A program made the translations under genes and the position numbers. From NCBI GenBank assembly GCA_019307645.1, contig JAFDJF010000328.1:1-8061 (forward strand): DNA of 8,061 nucleotides. The letters are read 5' to 3'. The notes under the pieces are model-generated. The model searched no databases. It worked only from the letters and a program-made list of their open reading frames with translations, and was not told the origin of the DNA. This document shows positions 6,447-8,061 of this stretch, in pieces. Source of the stretch: Deltaproteobacteria bacterium. GTDB lineage: Bacteria; Desulfobacterota; DSM-4660; Desulfatiglandales; Desulfatiglandaceae. Positions within the stretch are counted from its first letter, which is position 1. Every line of letters begins with the position of its first letter.

Positions 6447-6481
6447 AAAGCCGCAATCTCTTAAGATTACGGCTTTATTTT
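6447..6481. terminator. Bidirectional intrinsic terminator after the tRNA gene
   Basis: AAAGCCG/CGGCTTT (6447-6453 with 6470-6476) and AATCT/AGATT (6455-6459 with 6464-6468) form a stem broken by one C-A mismatch and closed by a 4-base loop. On the minus strand the stem is followed by TGTGTTTTTT, ending the tRNA transcript about 10 bases past its CCA end. On the plus strand it is followed by ATTTTATAT. Confidence 0.85.
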
Positions 6482-6486
6482 ATATG

Positions 6487-6563
6487 TGGTGGCGATGCAG
6501 GGAGTTGAACCCCGGACACTGCGGATATGAGCCGCATGCTCTAACCAACTGAGCTACATCGCC
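6487..6563 (-). tRNA. tRNA-Met type (anticodon CAT), CCA encoded
   Basis: A 77-nt cloverleaf. The acceptor stem GGCGATG/CATCGCC is perfect, the D arm is GCTC-AGTTGGTTA-GAGC, and the anticodon arm is TGCGG-CTCATAT-CCGCA with anticodon CAT. The T arm is CGGGG-TTCAACT-CCCTG with one G-T wobble, followed by discriminator A and an encoded CCA (6489-6487). The fully paired acceptor top and the missing GGG/CCC anticodon stem argue against an initiator tRNA. Elongator Met is most likely; a lysidine-modified Ile tRNA cannot be excluded by anticodon alone. It stands alone, with its own promoter candidate and terminator. Confidence 0.93.
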
Positions 6564-6607
6564 AAAATTTATACTTTTTTGAGATCGATCTGGATAACCG
6601 ATAACAT

Positions 6608-6637
6608 ATCATCAGGGTTCTGATATGATTTTGTCAA
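6608..6637 (-). promoter_or_regulatory. Possible tRNA promoter
   Basis: On the minus strand a perfect TTGACA (6637-6632) is followed after 18 bases by GATGAT (6613-6608), which matches TATAAT at four of six positions. Initiation would fall some 35-40 bases before the mature tRNA 5' end. The -35 box is strong and the -10 box moderate. Confidence 0.45.
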
Positions 6638-6711
6638 CAGCCCCCAACTTTTTAACAACGGACTCTCTAACAGCTCATATCCACGTAGTCAAGTTGAAAT
6701 CTTGGCTTTTT

Positions 6712-8061
6712 TTATTTTGTTGCTGGTTGAGACCCGATGACTTCAATGGTAAATTCATCCAGATCTGCCGGCAGCTTGGAAAAAACAACCATAAATGGGA
6801 TATTTTGTCCCGGATTAATCTTAACGTTCGATTTTTTCTGACCAGGGGCACTTGAGAGCTGTTTTTTTATAGCATCCCACCCCATTTTTGAAAGCTTCGA
6901 CGTCGGTATGACGTTACCACAATAGACAATTTCCATTTTGGAAGGTTTCTTTCCCTTAGTATAGAGTCTCCCCGTTATCCGGATAAACCCCCTGGGTTCG
7001 GCATAATCGTTCCTGACTTTACCGGTTACCACAAACAGGGTGCCTTCCTTGGAATTCTCAACAAATTTACTGTTTAAAGCAAAGGTCGTTATTTTTAGAT
7101 TTCCGGAATCCTCTACCTGGGGCCCCAGAAAATCTCCAAGGTATGGTATATTTCTGGCTATGTCGGTGATTTCGTTGACATAGGGGATTTCAATACCCAT
7201 ACGTGGCAGAACAACGACAGCACCGCCTGCCAGTATGACAATCAGCAGTAAGATGAGAACCGGAGAACCCAGGCGTTTTTTTCTAAGGGATTTTTTCTTT
7301 TTAGTTGCAACCGGTGCCTCTGCTTCTTCTTCGCCAATGTCGTATTCCGGCTCTTCGGTTTCGTCTATCTCTGATCCTTCTGAGGAAAGGAACTCATCCG
7401 CAACCTCTATAACCTCTTCCTCCGCTCCAATTGCAACCTGCTGTTCATCGATCTCCTCGACAGACAATTCTGCCTGATCCGACTCATCACTTACGAATTC
7501 AAGTTCCAGATCATCAGATTCGAGTTCAGCCTCAAGTACGGGTTCATCTTTAACCTCAAGATCGGTCTCTAGATCGGACAAATCTAACTCCAAGGTTTCA
7601 GATTCAGCACCCGCATCCGCCGCTTCCACCTCTTTCTCAGTCTCAGCCTCTACATCGATGTCTAAATCCAGATCAAGATCAACATCTTCCGGCTCTTCTT
7701 CCGGTTCAGACGCTTCTTCTATATCAAGGGATTCCTCCAGATCTGAGAGGTCGAGTTCTTCTGTTTCAACCTCCATGCCCTCGGCATCTTCTTCCGTTGA
7801 TTTTTGAGTCCCGGGATCGCTATCATCTTCGAGCATGCTTTCAATGTCGGACAAATCAATTTCTTCCACATCAATATCAGCCGCTGCATCTTCTTCTCCG
7901 CCCGGTTCCAGGTTGAGATCAAGATCTTCAGGCTCTGGCGCAGCTTTCGCTTCCGCCTCGGGTGCTTCATCCAGATCAAGGTCGAGGTCCATGTCCGACA
8001 GATCCAGCTCGTCCGACTCCGGCTCAACAGAAGCTTCCGCTTCCGCCTCGGGTGCTTCATC
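6712..8061 (-). CDS. Acidic single-span membrane protein with DUF3426-like C-terminal domain; 5' end outside window
   Basis: The frame stays open to the window edge, giving 449 visible residues; the in-frame ATG at 7992 is probably internal. Three parts are visible. First, a ~215-residue, extremely Asp/Glu-rich, low-complexity region with four LDLSDLE-like motifs. Second, a basic patch KKKKSLRKKRL followed by a hydrophobic span SPVLILLLIVILAGGAVVVL (about 7205-7265). Third, a ~130-residue folded domain from GNLKITTFALNSKFV to the end, with LFVVTGKVRNDY, GFIRITGRLY, GNVIPTSKL and IPFMVVFSKLPADLDEFTIE. That pattern fits DUF3426, which in this bacterial group usually follows an N-terminal MJ0042 zinc ribbon, here out of view. 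By the positive-inside rule the acidic part is cytoplasmic and the DUF3426 domain periplasmic. The function is unknown. Confidence 0.8.
   Translation of the reverse strand, partial: DEAPEAEAEASVEPESDELDLSDMDLDLDLDEAPEAEAKAAPEPEDLDLNLEPGGEEDAAADIDVEEIDLSDIESMLEDDSDPGTQKSTEEDAEGMEVETEELDLSDLEESLDIEEASEPEEEPEDVDLDLDLDIDVEAETEKEVEAADAGAESETLELDLSDLETDLEVKDEPVLEAELESDDLELEFVSDESDQAELSVEEIDEQQVAIGAEEEVIEVADEFLSSEGSEIDETEEPEYDIGEEEAEAPVATKKKKSLRKKRLGSPVLILLLIVILAGGAVVVLPRMGIEIPYVNEITDIARNIPYLGDFLGPQVEDSGNLKITTFALNSKFVENSKEGTLFVVTGKVRNDYAEPRGFIRITGRLYTKGKKPSKMEIVYCGNVIPTSKLSKMGWDAIKKQLSSAPGQKKSNVKINPGQNIPFMVVFSKLPADLDEFTIEVIGSQPATK
7949..8061. repeat. Direct repeat of 23 bases with a 90-base period in the acidic region
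   Basis: The same 23 bases (beginning GCTTCCGCCTCGGG and ending TTCATC on the plus strand) occur at 7949-7971 and 8039-8061. The offset is exactly 90 bases, or 30 codons. Both copies encode DEAPEAEA in the same frame. The second copy is cut by the window edge, so the true repeat unit and copy number are unknown. Confidence 0.8.

Noticed and set aside
6189..6464. 91-codon plus-strand frame between the HTH gene and the tRNA
   Set aside because: It has low-complexity composition, runs into the terminator, and spans several hairpins. Nothing suggests a protein.
1..8061. CRISPR array, insertion-sequence transposase, integrase or rRNA
   Set aside because: I searched for these by eye on both strands. 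There is no regularly spaced repeat array, no transposase or integrase motif, and no rRNA sequence.

Overview
Every gene supported in this window lies on the minus strand, so transcription runs from high to low coordinates. The gene content suggests a Gram-negative bacterium, most likely a member of the Desulfobacterota (former Deltaproteobacteria). The reasons are an acidic, membrane-anchored DUF3426-type protein beside a tRNA gene, a DUF1992 gene followed by ddl and a purD gene running into purE, and a short intergenic palindrome with GTCATTCC/GGAATGAC ends. This placement rests on gene content and style only; no rRNA or other marker is present.

Layout in the direction of transcription. (1) 8061-6712: the 3' part of a long acidic, single-membrane-span DUF3426-like protein, with its 5' end outside the window. 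(2) 6563-6487: a tRNA with CAT anticodon (tRNA-Met type), with a promoter candidate upstream and a strong bidirectional terminator just downstream. (3) 6480-6111: a non-coding stretch with several short hairpins. (4) 6110-3407: a collapsed type I restriction-modification (RM) locus. It holds an excisionase-like HTH protein, the N-terminal 188 residues of HsdM, an abrupt junction to the C-terminal ~180 residues of HsdR, then two apparently intact genes: a DNA-binding protein and a Doc-type Fic protein. The methyltransferase core, any specificity subunit and the HsdR motor/nuclease are missing. (5) 3406-2928: 479 bases with no convincing gene, a possible promoter and small hairpins. (6) 2927-1: housekeeping genes, namely a DUF1992 protein, D-alanine--D-alanine ligase (ddl), a 205-base gap carrying a palindromic MITE-like element, and a PurD whose reading frame continues without a stop into PurE at the window edge.

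The housekeeping genes serve peptidoglycan precursor synthesis and purine synthesis. The RM-derived block sits between the tRNA and the DUF1992-ddl-purD group and looks like an acquired defence module. It has lost restriction and modification but keeps its small regulator and a DNA-binding/Fic pair.

The most notable observations are the in-frame PurD-PurE fusion, the HsdM::HsdR deletion junction beside an intact Fic pair, and a perfect 14-bp inverted repeat (30 bp in total) inside the DNA-binding protein gene. Repeated LDLSDLE-like motifs in the acidic protein and the nested inverted repeats downstream of ddl are also worth a second look. I did not find a clearly new multi-gene system.
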